Positions 35,481 to 46,400 of a stretch of DNA of 64,000 nucleotides are shown in pieces. Below the pieces are notes generated by a model, which saw nothing but the letters and a program-made list of their open reading frames with translations, was not told the origin of the DNA and did no database searches. The position numbers and the translations under genes are program-made. The DNA is from Drechmeria coniospora (lineage: Eukaryota; Ascomycota; Sordariomycetes; Hypocreales; Ophiocordycipitaceae), in NCBI RefSeq assembly GCF_001625195.1, contig NC_054389.1, positions 5,700,520 through 5,764,519 of the forward strand. Reading direction: 5' to 3'. Position 1 is the first letter of the stretch. Every line of letters starts with the position of its first letter.

Positions 35481-36240
35481 GGAGGCTGGTGGGCTGCGTG
35501 CAAGAGGAAACCTCCTCCAATCCATCTGCCCCTCCACGTCCTTCAATTCCTGCAAAAACGGCGGCGTTGGGAGGACAAGGCATTCCGGTACGAGGTGCAT
35601 GGTGAGGCGTGATAGGCACCCGCCGTGCCTCGCAGCCGGTCATCGTGGACGTATGGCTTCCGTTGCGCCTTGCTTGCAGAAGATGAAGAAAGTGTCGTCA
35701 GTTTGCCGCGTATTTCTTCCTGGAACCTTAGCAAGGACGGCTGCTGCGTTTGTTGCGTGCATCTAGGCCTAGGCAAAGACGCTTGAGAATGGTGATGCGC
35801 ATGCAGGTTCTGATGATCCATCTACTGTACAGATAGATGCCAGCACCCTTACTGCCAACACACAAGCTGCCAAGGGGCACGTGTACTTACAGTAATACAA
35901 GTCATTTCTCCGTGCGGGCATCATGTCTCCTGTACTGCGTATTTATTGCTTCCAACATGATAAATAATACATGTGCTTGTATTCTAATACATACTTAACC
36001 GGAAGCCGAGGGCTCGATGATACCTATGGACAAGGTGCTGCCCCGTAATGCTCCGTAATGCCCCGTAATGTATGCTCTGTAATGGGGAGAAATTAGTTGT
36101 ACGCCTACTGTATCTATTGTAGTTCCTGCTGAACCATCGTCTATTCGGGGCGGGGGCACACCCCCACGTGATACCCATACGTGCTGCGACCACAGCAATG
36201 ACACCTTCCTTTCGTCGCCGCTCTCGGCGGCCAAAAGCAG
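35481..36240. other. Intergenic spacer upstream of the aminopeptidase gene
   Basis: 760 bases with no supported gene. The part 36040-36090 contains three close copies of a TGC(C/T)(C/T)CGTAATG-like word. The right end should hold the aminopeptidase promoter. Confidence 0.45.
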
Positions 36241-38502
36241 ATGGCCGCCTGTAGCCGGCCTTGGGCTCGATTGAATCACATGTCGTACTTCTCCTCCTTG
36301 AAAAGAATCGTCCTTCCCTCGTCCCCGCGACTTTCCATCAGCATCACGCGTCGGACCTTCGCAACGGCAACCATGGAGCCCAAGACGCGCGATCCCACGA
36401 CGCTGTCCAACTACGGCGCCTGGCGCACCAAGCACACCGCCGTCGACTTCCAGCTCGACTTTGAGAAAAAGTGCCTCAGGGGATCCGTCGTCCTCCAGCT
36501 GGAGAACCAGACGGATCAGCCGAGCGGCGAGGTCGTCTTGGACACGCGTTTTCTCAAAATATCTGCCGTCAATGTCGATTCGAACGAGGCCCGCTGGGAG
36601 CTGAAGCCGCACTCGGATCCCTTGGGCGCTCCTCTGCACGTCTCCGTCCCCGAGGGGACTCCCAAGGGCCAGGTCATCGACGTCGCCATCGAGCTCGAGA
36701 CGACGGACAAGTGCACGGCGCTGCAGTGGCTGACGCCCGCGCAGACGTCGAACAAGAAGCACCCGTACATGTTCTCGCAATGCCAGGCCATCAACGCCCG
36801 CTCCGTATTCCCTTGCCAGGACACGCCGGACGTGAAGTCGACCTTTTCCTTCAAGCTCACCTCGTCCCTGCCCGTCGTCGCTTCCGGCGTCCCCGTCGGC
36901 GACCACACGGCAACGCCGGGCACCGAAAAGCTCTACGAGTTTGATCAAAAGGTTCCCATCCCCTCGTACCTCTTTGCCGTCGCCTCGGGGGACATTGCTA
37001 CCGCCCGCATCGGCCGTCGCAGCGTCGTCGCCACGGGCCCCAACGAGCTCGCCGATTGCAAGTGGGAGCTGGAGCAGGACATGGACAAGTTCATGGACGT
37101 TGCCGAGAAGCTCATCTTCCCCTACAAGTGGGGAGAGTACAACGTCTTGGTGCTGCCCCCCAGCTTCCCATACGGGGGTACGTATGCGTCCCGCGAACCG
37201 CCGTGAGAGAGGGAGGACCGTTCCTGACAGGCATCCTCCGCAGGCATGGAGAATCCCATCTACACCTTTGCCACGCCGACCATCATCAGCGGTGATCGCC
37301 AGAACGTCGACGTCATCGCCCACGAGCTGAGCCACAGCTGGAGCGGGAATCTGGTTTCCAATGCCAGCTGGGAGCATTTGTAGGTACCCGCTCGCGAGTC
37401 GACAACGTGGCGCCCGTTTCCTTGGTTGACCGGCCCATGCGCTGACCGCACCGTCGTCACCAGCTGGCTCAACGAGGGCTGGACCGTCTACCTCGAACGC
37501 CGAATTCAGGCTGCCATCCACGGCGAGCCCGAGTTTGACTTTTCCTCCATCATCGGCTGGAAAGGGCTGGGTAAGGCAGAGCGAACCGGCTCGTTCGAAG
37601 AAGCGCGGCATCCGGCATGCGCCGGGGTTAGGAACGTTGGCTGATGATTGCTCAGAGGACGCCGTCGAAATGTTTGGCAAGGACCACGAATACACCAAGC
37701 TGATCATCAGCCACGACAATGTCGACCCCGAGGATGTCTACAGTCAGGTGGCCTACGAAAAAGGTTTCCACTTCCTGTACTACCTCGATCGACTCGTCGG
37801 CCGTGACAACTTTGACAAGTTCATCCCCCACTACTTCACCAAGTGGTCGGGCAAGTCGTTGGACTCGTTCGAGTTCAGGGATACCTTTGTCGACTATTTC
37901 AACGGCCTCGGCGACGAGGAGCTGACCAAGAAGGTGGCGACGATCGATTGGGACGCCAGGCTGTACACGCCCGGACTGCCACCGAAGCCCGAGTTTGACA
38001 CGACCATGGTGACCATGTGCTACGACCTAGCCGAGAAGTGGAAGGATGCGGTACGTGCCCGACCGACCTCTCTACCACCGGTGCCTTGCCCGAACGGAAC
38101 CATCCGTTTCTGACCCTGGCCTAGTCCTTCGAGCCAAACGTCAAGGATGTCGAGTCCTTCACCGCGAACCAGAAGCTCGTATTCCTCGGCGAGGTGCAAA
38201 AGTCCGGCCCTCTCAGCGCCGAACGCGCTCAGCTCCTTGGCAAGGCGTACGACTTTATCTCGTCCAAGAACGTCGAGATCAAGACGGCCTACTACTTGGT
38301 CGCGCTCGAGGCCAACGACCCGACCTGCTACTACGGTGCAGCCGAGCTCCTCGGCCTTGTCGGACGCATGAAGTTTGTGCGGCCACTGTTCCGCGCACTG
38401 AACAAGGTGGACCGGAAACTGGCGCTCAGTACGTTTGAACGAAACAAGGACTTCTATCACCCTGTCGCAAGGGGCATGGTGCAGAAGGATCTGGGGATTT
38501 AA
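36241..38502 (+). CDS. LAP2: Leukotriene A4 hydrolase-type leucine aminopeptidase (M1 family)
   Basis: Zinc metallopeptidase of family M1 that removes N-terminal residues from peptides; fungal members also have epoxide hydrolase activity in vitro. Five exons: 36241-37177, 37244-37379, 37464-37570, 37656-38050 and 38125-38502. The longest product is 650 aa. The GXMEN substrate motif (PYGGMENP) is formed across the first intron. The zinc site HELSHSW (about residue 339) and the third ligand in WLNEGW (about 362) are split by the second intron, with the usual 18-residue spacing. Three in-frame starts exist: 36241, 36280 and 36373. The last gives a typical cytosolic protein of 606 aa starting [13 protein letters not shown]. 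The longer forms add a leader rich in Arg, Ser and Leu (RRTFATAT just before), which looks like a mitochondrial presequence. All introns have GT...CTGA(C/T)...AG signals. Confidence 0.93.
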
Positions 38503-38591
38503 AAAACGAGCAAGCGTCGTGACGAGGAGGTCGGTGGTCGATCAGAGGCCTGCTTGTTACTAGCCGACGACGTGCAGGGGGCTGCCACCGC

Positions 38592-39031
38592 CTACTCCAG
38601 CCATGATGATTCCTGCATGACCGCTTCCCACGATCGGCCCCCTGTGCGTGCAAACTTTTCTATGGAGACGACATCTTTGTTGCCAAAGTTGCCGTACAGA
38701 TGCGGGAATCCACCCTCCCATCGGATGGGATCATCGAACTTGGCGAGCTCAAACTTGAGCAGCCACAAATCGGCGGCAGAGGCAAAGAACCTGCCTGCCG
38801 TGAGGGGGACCTGTGTATGGTCATGGTCAGAATTTTCAGAATTGCGGTGCTTCGCAGCTAGGCACGCGTGCGTGCGGATGAATGCTGCCTTGCCTGTGTT
38901 GCAGTACTGAGGTGGATGAACCCATCCGACTCATCCAGCCGTGACAGGGGAAAGGCGTCTGGAATCGGTTCCGGAGGGGCGCTCGGGACGATCTTGTAGA
39001 TGTACCGGGGCACCGAGCTTGACTTATCCAT
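38592..39031 (-). CDS. DUF952 protein with a probable GC-AG intron
   Basis: Small protein of the DUF952 family, which has an ADP-ribosyltransferase-like fold; function unknown. Exons 39031-38894 and 38810-38592 give 118 aa, the normal length. The protein reads RYIYKIVPSAPPEPIP, then DESDGFIHLSTATQ, then VPLTAGRFFASAADLWLLK. The splice donor is CAG|GCAAGG, i.e. GC rather than GT; no GT donor keeps the frame and the family pattern. The acceptor CACAG and a CTGAC branch site are normal. It is convergent with the aminopeptidase gene (90 bases between stops) and divergent from TEN1. Confidence 0.85.
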
Positions 39032-39405
39032 TGGATGCGGGAAGAAGAAGTGCCAAATTTTCAATTGGAGACTGTACGAATGTGGCAGAAGAAGCGTTGG
39101 TGTTTTCGGGGCGGGCAGTGCCGTGGGCGGGCATCCCATTCCCAAGCACCCACCTTCCCCTCTTCCGACCATGGCGGAGTCGCGAACTTGCCTGCTTGCT
39201 TACCTCAGGACCGCTCCGACTGACGCAGAGCTCAGCGGCAAAACTCCACAAGTGGGCTCGACGTCCATCCACCTCGCCAATTCGACATGGCCGTCATCCT
39301 CGACTTTCCCCACGCCATCATGGTTCTGCAATGTCATGTCATGCTGTGTCTTGCCTCTACTTGGTGGCCTGAAGCCTGACTGACGCTGAACTTACCCCGC
39401 CCGCC
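39032..39405. promoter_or_regulatory. Shared divergent upstream region of the DUF952 gene and TEN1
   Basis: Only 374 bases separate the two start codons, so both promoters must lie here. No clear TATA box or operator was recognised. Frames inside (for example the ATG at 39290) do not fit either neighbour. Confidence 0.45.
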
Positions 39406-39855
39406 ATGCCGCGGGGCCCGACACCATCGCAACTTTGCCTGTTGTCGGCGCTGGCGAAGCAGTCGGTCGGCGATAAAGTACGCTTCATGGGATGGTAGGT
39501 TCCCGTTGTTGTCCTCCACTTTCGGGCTCGATCCGGATCACGCTGACAGACTCGCAGTGTCACCGCATATTCCACCGCGTCGGCCATGCTCACTTTGGGC
39601 CATCGGTATCCGGCCGGCTCCAACGCGCTCGTGTCGGTCAACATCGAGTTGGTGCTTCAGACGCTCCAATCCGGCCTGACACGTGTAGGAGAGTGGGTGA
39701 ATGTCATAGGGTACGTGACGGCGAAACCAAAGGCCAACGGATCGGCCGATGGGCCGGTTGCATGCGTCCAGGCCCTGCTCGTCTGGTCCACTGGCCCGTT
39801 GGATCTTCAGCGATACGAGGGGACGTTTGACCAGGGAGCGGCGCCTCCAACCTAG
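39406..39855 (+). CDS. TEN1: Telomere-capping CST complex subunit Ten1
   Basis: Small OB-fold protein that joins Stn1 (and Cdc13/Ctc1) to protect chromosome ends in the nucleus. Exons 39406-39494 and 39558-39855 are joined by a 63-nt intron (GTAGGT donor, CTGAC branch, GCAG acceptor) and give 128 aa. The sequence follows the fungal Ten1 pattern: PSQLCLLSALAKQSVGDKVRF, then CVTAYSTASAMLTLGHRYP, then VNIELVLQTLQ and VGEWVNVIGYV. The length fits the family (about 120-160 aa). The start at 39406 gives MPRGPTPSQL directly before the conserved block. Confidence 0.85.
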
Positions 39856-39900
39856 TGGGCGACACGGCGCAACGAAACAACTCGAAAGGGCGGTCGACCT

Positions 39901-40435
39901 TCACCACCACCTCGGTTGTGCAGCCAGCCGACGCTGGATGCCCGCATTTTCACCGGTTGCCAACGAATGAATGGGCCCGGCACCGATGGAAACACGGTCT
40001 TCATACAGCGAAATCTCGTTTGAATTCAACATTACCAAGTCGGCATGTGTCGGGTAATGAAGGGAGGGAGAGACTGACATCGATTCATTGGATGGAAACG
40101 TGACCACTTGGCCGACGGCACCTTGCCAGATGGTGTAGCGTTGCGGCGTGGAGACGCTCGATCCTCGCACCTCTTGGTATTACCTTCCACAGCCAGCGAA
40201 CAAATGATGCAATTCCAGTGTATCCCGCCGTTTATCGCCACGCGCGCTTGGCTCAACTTCAAGGCACCTTCCATGTCCCGGCCTTCAAGATGACGGGCTC
40301 CTTGTGCGACTCAGCTTGCGCCACGCGAACCAGAGTCCGGGATGCGACGATGGTGCCGGTTTGATGCGGGCCATGACCGATGAGAAACTGCATCTTCTCC
40401 GAGTGAGGATCATCGTCGGCAGGGTGGCTGTTCAT
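39901..40435 (-). CDS. Unrecognised small protein, start overlaps the upstream gene's stop
   Basis: Proposed model: exon 40435-40268 (56 codons, MNSHPADDDPHSEKMQFLIG ... ILKAGTWK) joined to exon 40170-39901 (GSSVSTPQRYTIWQGAVGQV ... GIQRR), 145 aa in total. The intron 40267-40171 has a weak GTGCCT donor. Both parts have natural composition and the frame agrees, but I know no family. Without splicing the first part ends after 58 codons. The ATG overlaps the TGA of the next gene upstream (ATGA, 40432-40435), so it might instead be a further exon of that gene by a splice I could not find. It is convergent with TEN1, 45 bases apart. Confidence 0.4.
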
Positions 40436-40936
40436 TCGTTTCCTAGACGTCGGCGGCCGCTGTATGAAGGCTGGTGAGACGCTTTACTGGCTGGGTCGCT
40501 CGGACGACGAGACACGACAACCGGCTGGTGCAGCGGTCTCTTCAGCGACTTTGCAGGACTCTCCTGAATCTTGGCTGCCATCTGCCTATCCCACAACTCC
40601 TTGGACTTTCGACATATATCGTCAATCTGCTCCTGAACGAGAATGGAGGAACCCGTCAGCCGGAGAACACACCGACGCTCGATCAGCTGCACTACGTGCT
40701 CACATCGGTCAAGCAGGCGCCCGGAGTCGATATCAGGAAGCCATCTTCTCCCTAATGCGTGCGAATTACTGTCAGGAACGAGTCGTCCCGAGGATCGTGG
40801 GTCATTCTTGGCATACCTCGAGGGTATATGGCCGTACCGTGGCTTGAGGGCCAAGGTGATACTGGAGCTCCTGCGTGATGACCCTTTTGTGTATATCCAG
40901 ATGCGTTATCCAATATCGATTCATCGGAGACGACAT
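40432..40936 (-). CDS. Small conserved-type fungal protein of unknown function, three tiny exons
   Basis: Exons 40936-40817 (40 codons), 40751-40704 (16 codons) and 40632-40432 (66 codons plus stop) all join at codon boundaries and give 122 aa. The introns (65 and 71 nt) have GTATGC and GTGAGC donors, CTGAC branch sites and TAG/CAG acceptors. The protein reads MNRYWITHLDIHKRVITQEL, then GEDGFLISTPGACLTD, then EQIDDICRKSKELWDRQ, with a basic Ser-rich tail. From memory this pattern (HLDIHK, DGFLI.TPG.CLTD, QIDDIC..SK..W) recurs in short uncharacterised proteins of filamentous ascomycetes, which I could not verify. No signal peptide or membrane segment. A single-frame search would miss this gene because no exon exceeds 67 codons. 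Confidence 0.68.
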
Positions 40937-43496
40937 GGCATGAGTTCAAACAGAGGAGGACGACGACGATGCCGCGTTCGACGACACAGAAGTGCCAGCG
41001 GGCGATGACGACATGTATTTATACAGGAACATTCGACGCTACGGTGCCGGACAACTCATCAGAATGCTTCCAATCACTACCGTTTCACGATCGAGGTCGA
41101 AAGAAATACGCATCGCCTGTGCCTGCTTCCCGGGGCCAATCAAAGGAGGGATTAGACCGAACTCGCCAGCATCGGCAAGGCATGTGGACATTCGAGATTT
41201 TCCATCAATGGCCGGTTGGTTGCAGAGTGTGCAGGGCTGGAAATGCGTCTTTTTGCGTGCAAACGCAAGTCTCAGGGCCATGATCCCTGTTGCTGCATCG
41301 AGTGATGCGAAGCCGAGCTAGGCGAGGCGAGACGTTCAATCCGTAACGGGACGGTGCACAGTCTAGATACCAATGAGCGTCGGTCGAGCGATCCGCAACA
41401 AGACTTGCCACCATCCGAACCAAGTACTCTGGCAAAGCATGGCGATAAGGTCCCAGGTTGGGAGAAGCACAGGTGGGTGGATACGACGCCCGCCCGAGGA
41501 TGTTGTGTCAGCGCAGAATTCGGCGGCAAGGAGACAAGCATCTCCATTCAGACCAATGACTACCCTCTCGAAATGCACGCTCCCTGTGCGGCGGAATCTG
41601 TATTCAGGTTGGGCACCAAAGCCCGATGCATGTTCCCTACCCCTGCAGATGGCAATACCCCTACCCTCACCTGGGGCTGCTCGGATGCAAAGCATAAGCA
41701 GCTGGTGGGACCAAGGTCATTGGATTCCAGGGAATACGTACTCCGTGCTTTTCACTTCCTTGTATGGTCTGCAGATATTTCTAGGGTCGGGGGGAAGCCT
41801 CTTGAATCTGCAATGTCCGGTGGGGAATGTAGTATCACAAACGGCGCGGACTGACAGGAACACATGCAAACGAAGTAGGAAGCATAGATGGATGGGCGCC
41901 CTTTGGTGGTTCAGTAGAGCTTCTACGTGTCAGCAAGCGGTCCAGAGCTTCACAATACTCTCGAGTCAGTGTCGGAATTGCGCATGGCTTGGTATTGGAT
42001 CGTTGCAGGGTCCAAGTACAAGTATATGAGGTGTACATGTATGGACGAACGGTGCATACCATTTGTTGCGTATCATTGATCATTGGGCATGCCAATTTCA
42101 GCAACACGGCATCTCGATACTGCATAACAGACTCGTCCACTGACAAGTAGGTATACGTATATTGCATGTACACGGTGCATCAACCCCATCCATCGTCACA
42201 AGACCTGTCAGCAATACTAGTAGTAGGCCGGAGAGTCGACGCGGACTTTGAACCGATTATTGCAACTCACCAACAGGCAATCTGCAACGGATAATCCACG
42301 GATCAAAGATGTGGCGGTGCTCTGGATTCAGCTGCGCTATACTGTTTGTGGACATGTAAGTACTTACAACCTGCGTATCCCTCTGATGATCTTGTACTGT
42401 ACTTAGTAAGTATTACTGTACTTTAAGTACGGAGGACTGTACTTAAGTACTGTACGGAGTACTCCGTAGGTGGGTGTACGCCCAATAGGTGTTCATACAC
42501 CAAGACTCGTCCACACTCAGTCAGTCCAAGTACTTGCAAGTACTTGTACGCTACCAGGACTGTATATAGATAAGCAACGCTGCATGCACTTACATGTACA
42601 TGGCCATTCTTGAAAGTACATGTACATCTAATTGTTAATTATGAATATGTGCAAATAAGTACTTATACAGGTAAGATCTTACAGTACTTGTCCTTCACAA
42701 TAATACCCCGTCCTCCGGACGCTCAACGTCCGCGAGTACAAGTTGGAAAAGATAACCTTGCACGTACTTACATGTACTTGTACTTCAGCACTGGCAGTGC
42801 TTCCGCAATGGCAAATCGAGATCCTTTGCACGTGAACGCGCCCCTCACTCCCCTCCATAATCCCCAAATCCCCATCAGCCACCTCTGGAGGCCATCTCGA
42901 ATGGGGAGCCAGGATCCGCGCGACCGCGTGCCGACAGTGTGTCACCCTCCCTCGAATTTGTTGACAAGACATGAGACCACGACACAAGCCGACGACATTC
43001 CTGCGCCACAACTAACCGTTCGACAATTCCCAACAGCCGTCTCCATACTCTAAACTCATTTTCGACACTTTTCGTTCGTCGCCGTCGTCCACCATCACCT
43101 CCATACACTCTCATCCGTCCTTGTTCTTCGTCCCATCCTCGACATCCCCAACATCTGCGGCACCTCTCTGCATCTCCCTCTGCACATAGCGGCTGCGCTA
43201 CGGAGGGCTCCCTCTGCACATAGCGGCTGCGCTACGGAGGGCTCCCTCTGCACATAGCGGCTGCGCTACGGAGGGCAAGACGACGCGGAGAGCATGGTCG
43301 AGCGCGAGCTTCCCTGACGAGAGAGAATCTGCTTCTGGGAACACATGCGACCAACCTCGAGAGCGGGCGGAGTCGTGGAGCGCATTTAGGACTCGCTGAA
43401 CGGAAGGAAAGGAAAGCCCTCGTGCACAGTGCTTGTGCGGAGACGACCAACTTCGCAGGGGGGCCAGACTAGGTCCCCTCGGACCTTCCTTCAACC
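40937..43496. other. Gap upstream of the kinesin gene, unresolved coding potential
   Basis: Open frames on both strands at 40950-41330 and 41354-41854 look partly protein-like. Examples are a plus-strand acidic run EEDDDDAAFDDTEV near 40955 leading into a frame ending at 41321, and a minus frame 41281-41039 with a CxxC pair. Strand, start and family could not be settled. From 42340 to 42800 the sequence is dense in GTAC words. The right end (43100-43496) is the kinesin promoter/5' UTR with a triple 34-bp repeat. Confidence 0.4.
43174..43275. repeat. Three exact tandem copies of a 34-bp unit
   Basis: Identical copies at 43174-43207, 43208-43241 and 43242-43275, each starting CTCCCTCTGCACATAGCGG and ending CTACGGAGGG. 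They lie 221 bases before the kinesin start codon, probably in the 5' UTR or promoter. Confidence 0.97.
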
Positions 43497-46400
43497 ATGG
43501 CTCCTCCCGGCGGCGGAAACATCAAGGTGGTGGTGAGGGTCAGGCCCTTCAACGGACGAGGTACGTCGTCGGCCCGTCATCATGGTAGGCGTCTTTGCGG
43601 GGAGGCAAGTGCTGACCGAATCTCGCTTCCGGCTTCTAGAAATCGACCGTAGATCAAAATGCATCGTCGACATGAAGGACAACCAAACCGTCCTGACGCT
43701 ACCCGACGGCCATGCGGGCGTCAAAGGAGCCAAGGACGGCGGAGCCAAGACGTTTGCTTTCGATAGATCATACTGGTCCTTCAACAAGGACGACGCCAAC
43801 TACGCCGGCCAGTCGAGCCTCTTCGACGACCTCGGCGGTCCGCTGCTGGACAACGCCTTTCAGGGGTACAACAACTGCATCTTCGCCTACGGCCAGACCG
43901 GTTCGGGGAAATCCTATTCCATGATGGGCTACGGCAAGGAGGTCGGCATCATCCCCAACATTTGCCAAGAAATGTTCGGGCGAATCGATGCCATCCAGGC
44001 CGACGGCACCACCAAGTGCACCATCGAAGTCTCCTACCTCGAAATCTACAACGAGCGCGTCCGCGATCTGCTCAATCCTTCGACCAAGGGAAACCTCAAA
44101 GTGCGAGAGCATCCGTCGACGGGCCCCTACGTCGAGGATCTCGCCAAGCTCGTCGTCGGAAGCTTCCAGGAAATCGAGAACTTGATGGACGAAGGAAACA
44201 AGGCGCGGACGGTGGCGGCGACCAACATGAACGAGACGTCGAGTCGAAGCCACGCCGTCTTCACCATCATGCTCACCCAGAAGAAGCTTGACGTCGAGAC
44301 CAAGATGGAGATGGAAAAGGTGGCCAAGATTAGCCTCGTCGACTTGGCCGGTTCCGAGAGGGCCACCTCGACGGGCGCCACCGGCGCCCGCCTGAAGGAG
44401 GGCGCCGAAATTAACCGATCCCTCTCGACCCTCGGCCGTGTCATTGCCGCCCTGGCCGACTTGTCGACCGGGAAGAAGAAAAAGGGCCAGAGTCAGGTCC
44501 CGTACCGAGATAGCGTCCTCACCTGGCTGCTTAAGGACTCGCTCGGCGGCAACAGCATGACGGCCATGATTGCGGCCATCAGCCCCGCCGACATCAATTA
44601 CGACGAAACGCTCAGCACCTTGCGATACGCCGACTCCGCCAAGCGCATCAAGAACCATGCCGTCATCAACGAGGATGCCAACGCGCGCATGATCAGGGAA
44701 CTCAAGGAGGAGCTCGCCCTCTTGCGAGGGAAGCTCGGAGGCGGCTCCACCGCCGGCGGCCCGGGATCGCTGCCGGGCGAGACGTACGACGACGGCACAC
44801 CTCTGGAGAAGCAGATGGTCAGCATCACGGGCCCGGATGGCGTCGTCAAGAAAGTCTCCAAGGCCGAGATCGCCGAGCAGCTGAGCCAGAGCGAGAAGCT
44901 GCTCACCGACCTCAACCAAACGTGGGAGCAGAAGCTGCAGAAGACGGAAGAGATCCAAAAGGAGCGCGAGGCAGCCTTGGAGGAGCTCGGCATCAGCATC
45001 GAAAAGGGCTTCATCGGCCTGCACACGCCCAAGAAGATGCCGCATCTGGTCAACCTGTCCGACGACCCCCTCCTGGCCGAGTGCTTGGTGTACAACGTCA
45101 AGCCCGGAACGACGACGGTCGGAAACGTCGACACCAACGCCGACCACCAGGCCAACATTCGCCTCAATGGAACCCGAATCTTGCACGACCACTGTACCTT
45201 TGAGAACGCTTCGGACGGCACCGTCACCGTCATTCCCGGCGAGGGGGCCTCCGTCATGGTCAACGGCAAGCGGGTTGCCGAGCCGACCCAGCTTCACTCC
45301 GGCTACCGAATCATTCTGGGAGACTTTCACATCTTCAGGTTCAACCATCCCATGGAGGCGAGGGCCGAGCGGGCCGAGGTTGGCCAGAGCCTGCTGCGGC
45401 ACACCGTCACCGCGAGCCAGATTCAAACGTTGGACCGAGCCTCCCCAAGCCCCTCGCCCCGGCTGGGTCACGAACGGTCGTTCAGCAGGGCCTCGGATGC
45501 GCTTGACTCTCAGCCCGACTCCCCGAGTCCCTTCCTTCGAAATGGCAGAGACTCGGACTGGTCGCTTGCCCGGCGGGAGGCTGCCGGAGCCATCCTCGGG
45601 ACGGACCAAAACCTGGCGAGCATGACGGATGAAGAGCTCAACGCCTTGTTCGAAGAGGTTCAACGGGCACGCGCCGAGCGTGTTAATGGCCGAGAAGATG
45701 GCGACGACTCCGAATCGGCCACTTCCTGCCAGCTCCGAGAAAAGTACACGTCTGTTGGAACCTTTGACAACTTCTCTCTCGACACCGCCCTCACCATGCC
45801 GTCGACACCAAAGCAAGTCGAGGCCGAGGAGAGGCTACGAGAAGTGCGGGAGGAAATGCAGAGCGAGCTAGACCGCCAGAAGGAGGAATTCCAAGCACAG
45901 CTCAAGACGGCCGAGGCGGCGAACGTGGAGGTGGAAGAGATTCGCCAGGAAAAGGCGAAGATGGAGACGGCCCTCGAGGAGTTGAAGGAGGACATGCAGA
46001 GGCAGCTCGTCATCCAGCGCAAGCAGTTCGAGGACAAGATTGAGAAGCTCGACCCCCTCAAAAGACCGCGCCCGAGCCAGAAGCTGTCCGATTCCGAGAT
46101 CGGACTCGCCAAGGAGGCCGTCAAGGTGTGGCAGGGCCGGCACTATGTCAAGATGGCCGAAGCCGTCCTCCAGCACGCCGCGATTCTCAAAGAGGCCCAA
46201 ATCATGAGCAACGAGCTCAACGGAAGCGTCGTCTTCCAGTTTGCCGTCGTCGATGTCGGACACGGCGTTTGTTCCTCCTACGACATGGTCCTCAACGGCT
46301 TGAATGGAGAGGGTGACGATCCCGCGCTGGAAGAGGCTCGCAAGCCTTGCATCGGCGTCCGCGTTATCGACTACAAGCACAACGTAGTCCATCTTTGGAG

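Noticed and set aside
35995..37719. 574-codon minus-strand frame
   Set aside because: Antisense to the M1 aminopeptidase gene and runs across its introns. No domain seen.
43768..45816. 682-codon minus-strand frame
   Set aside because: Shadow of the GC-rich kinesin motor exon. The plus strand carries all kinesin motifs.
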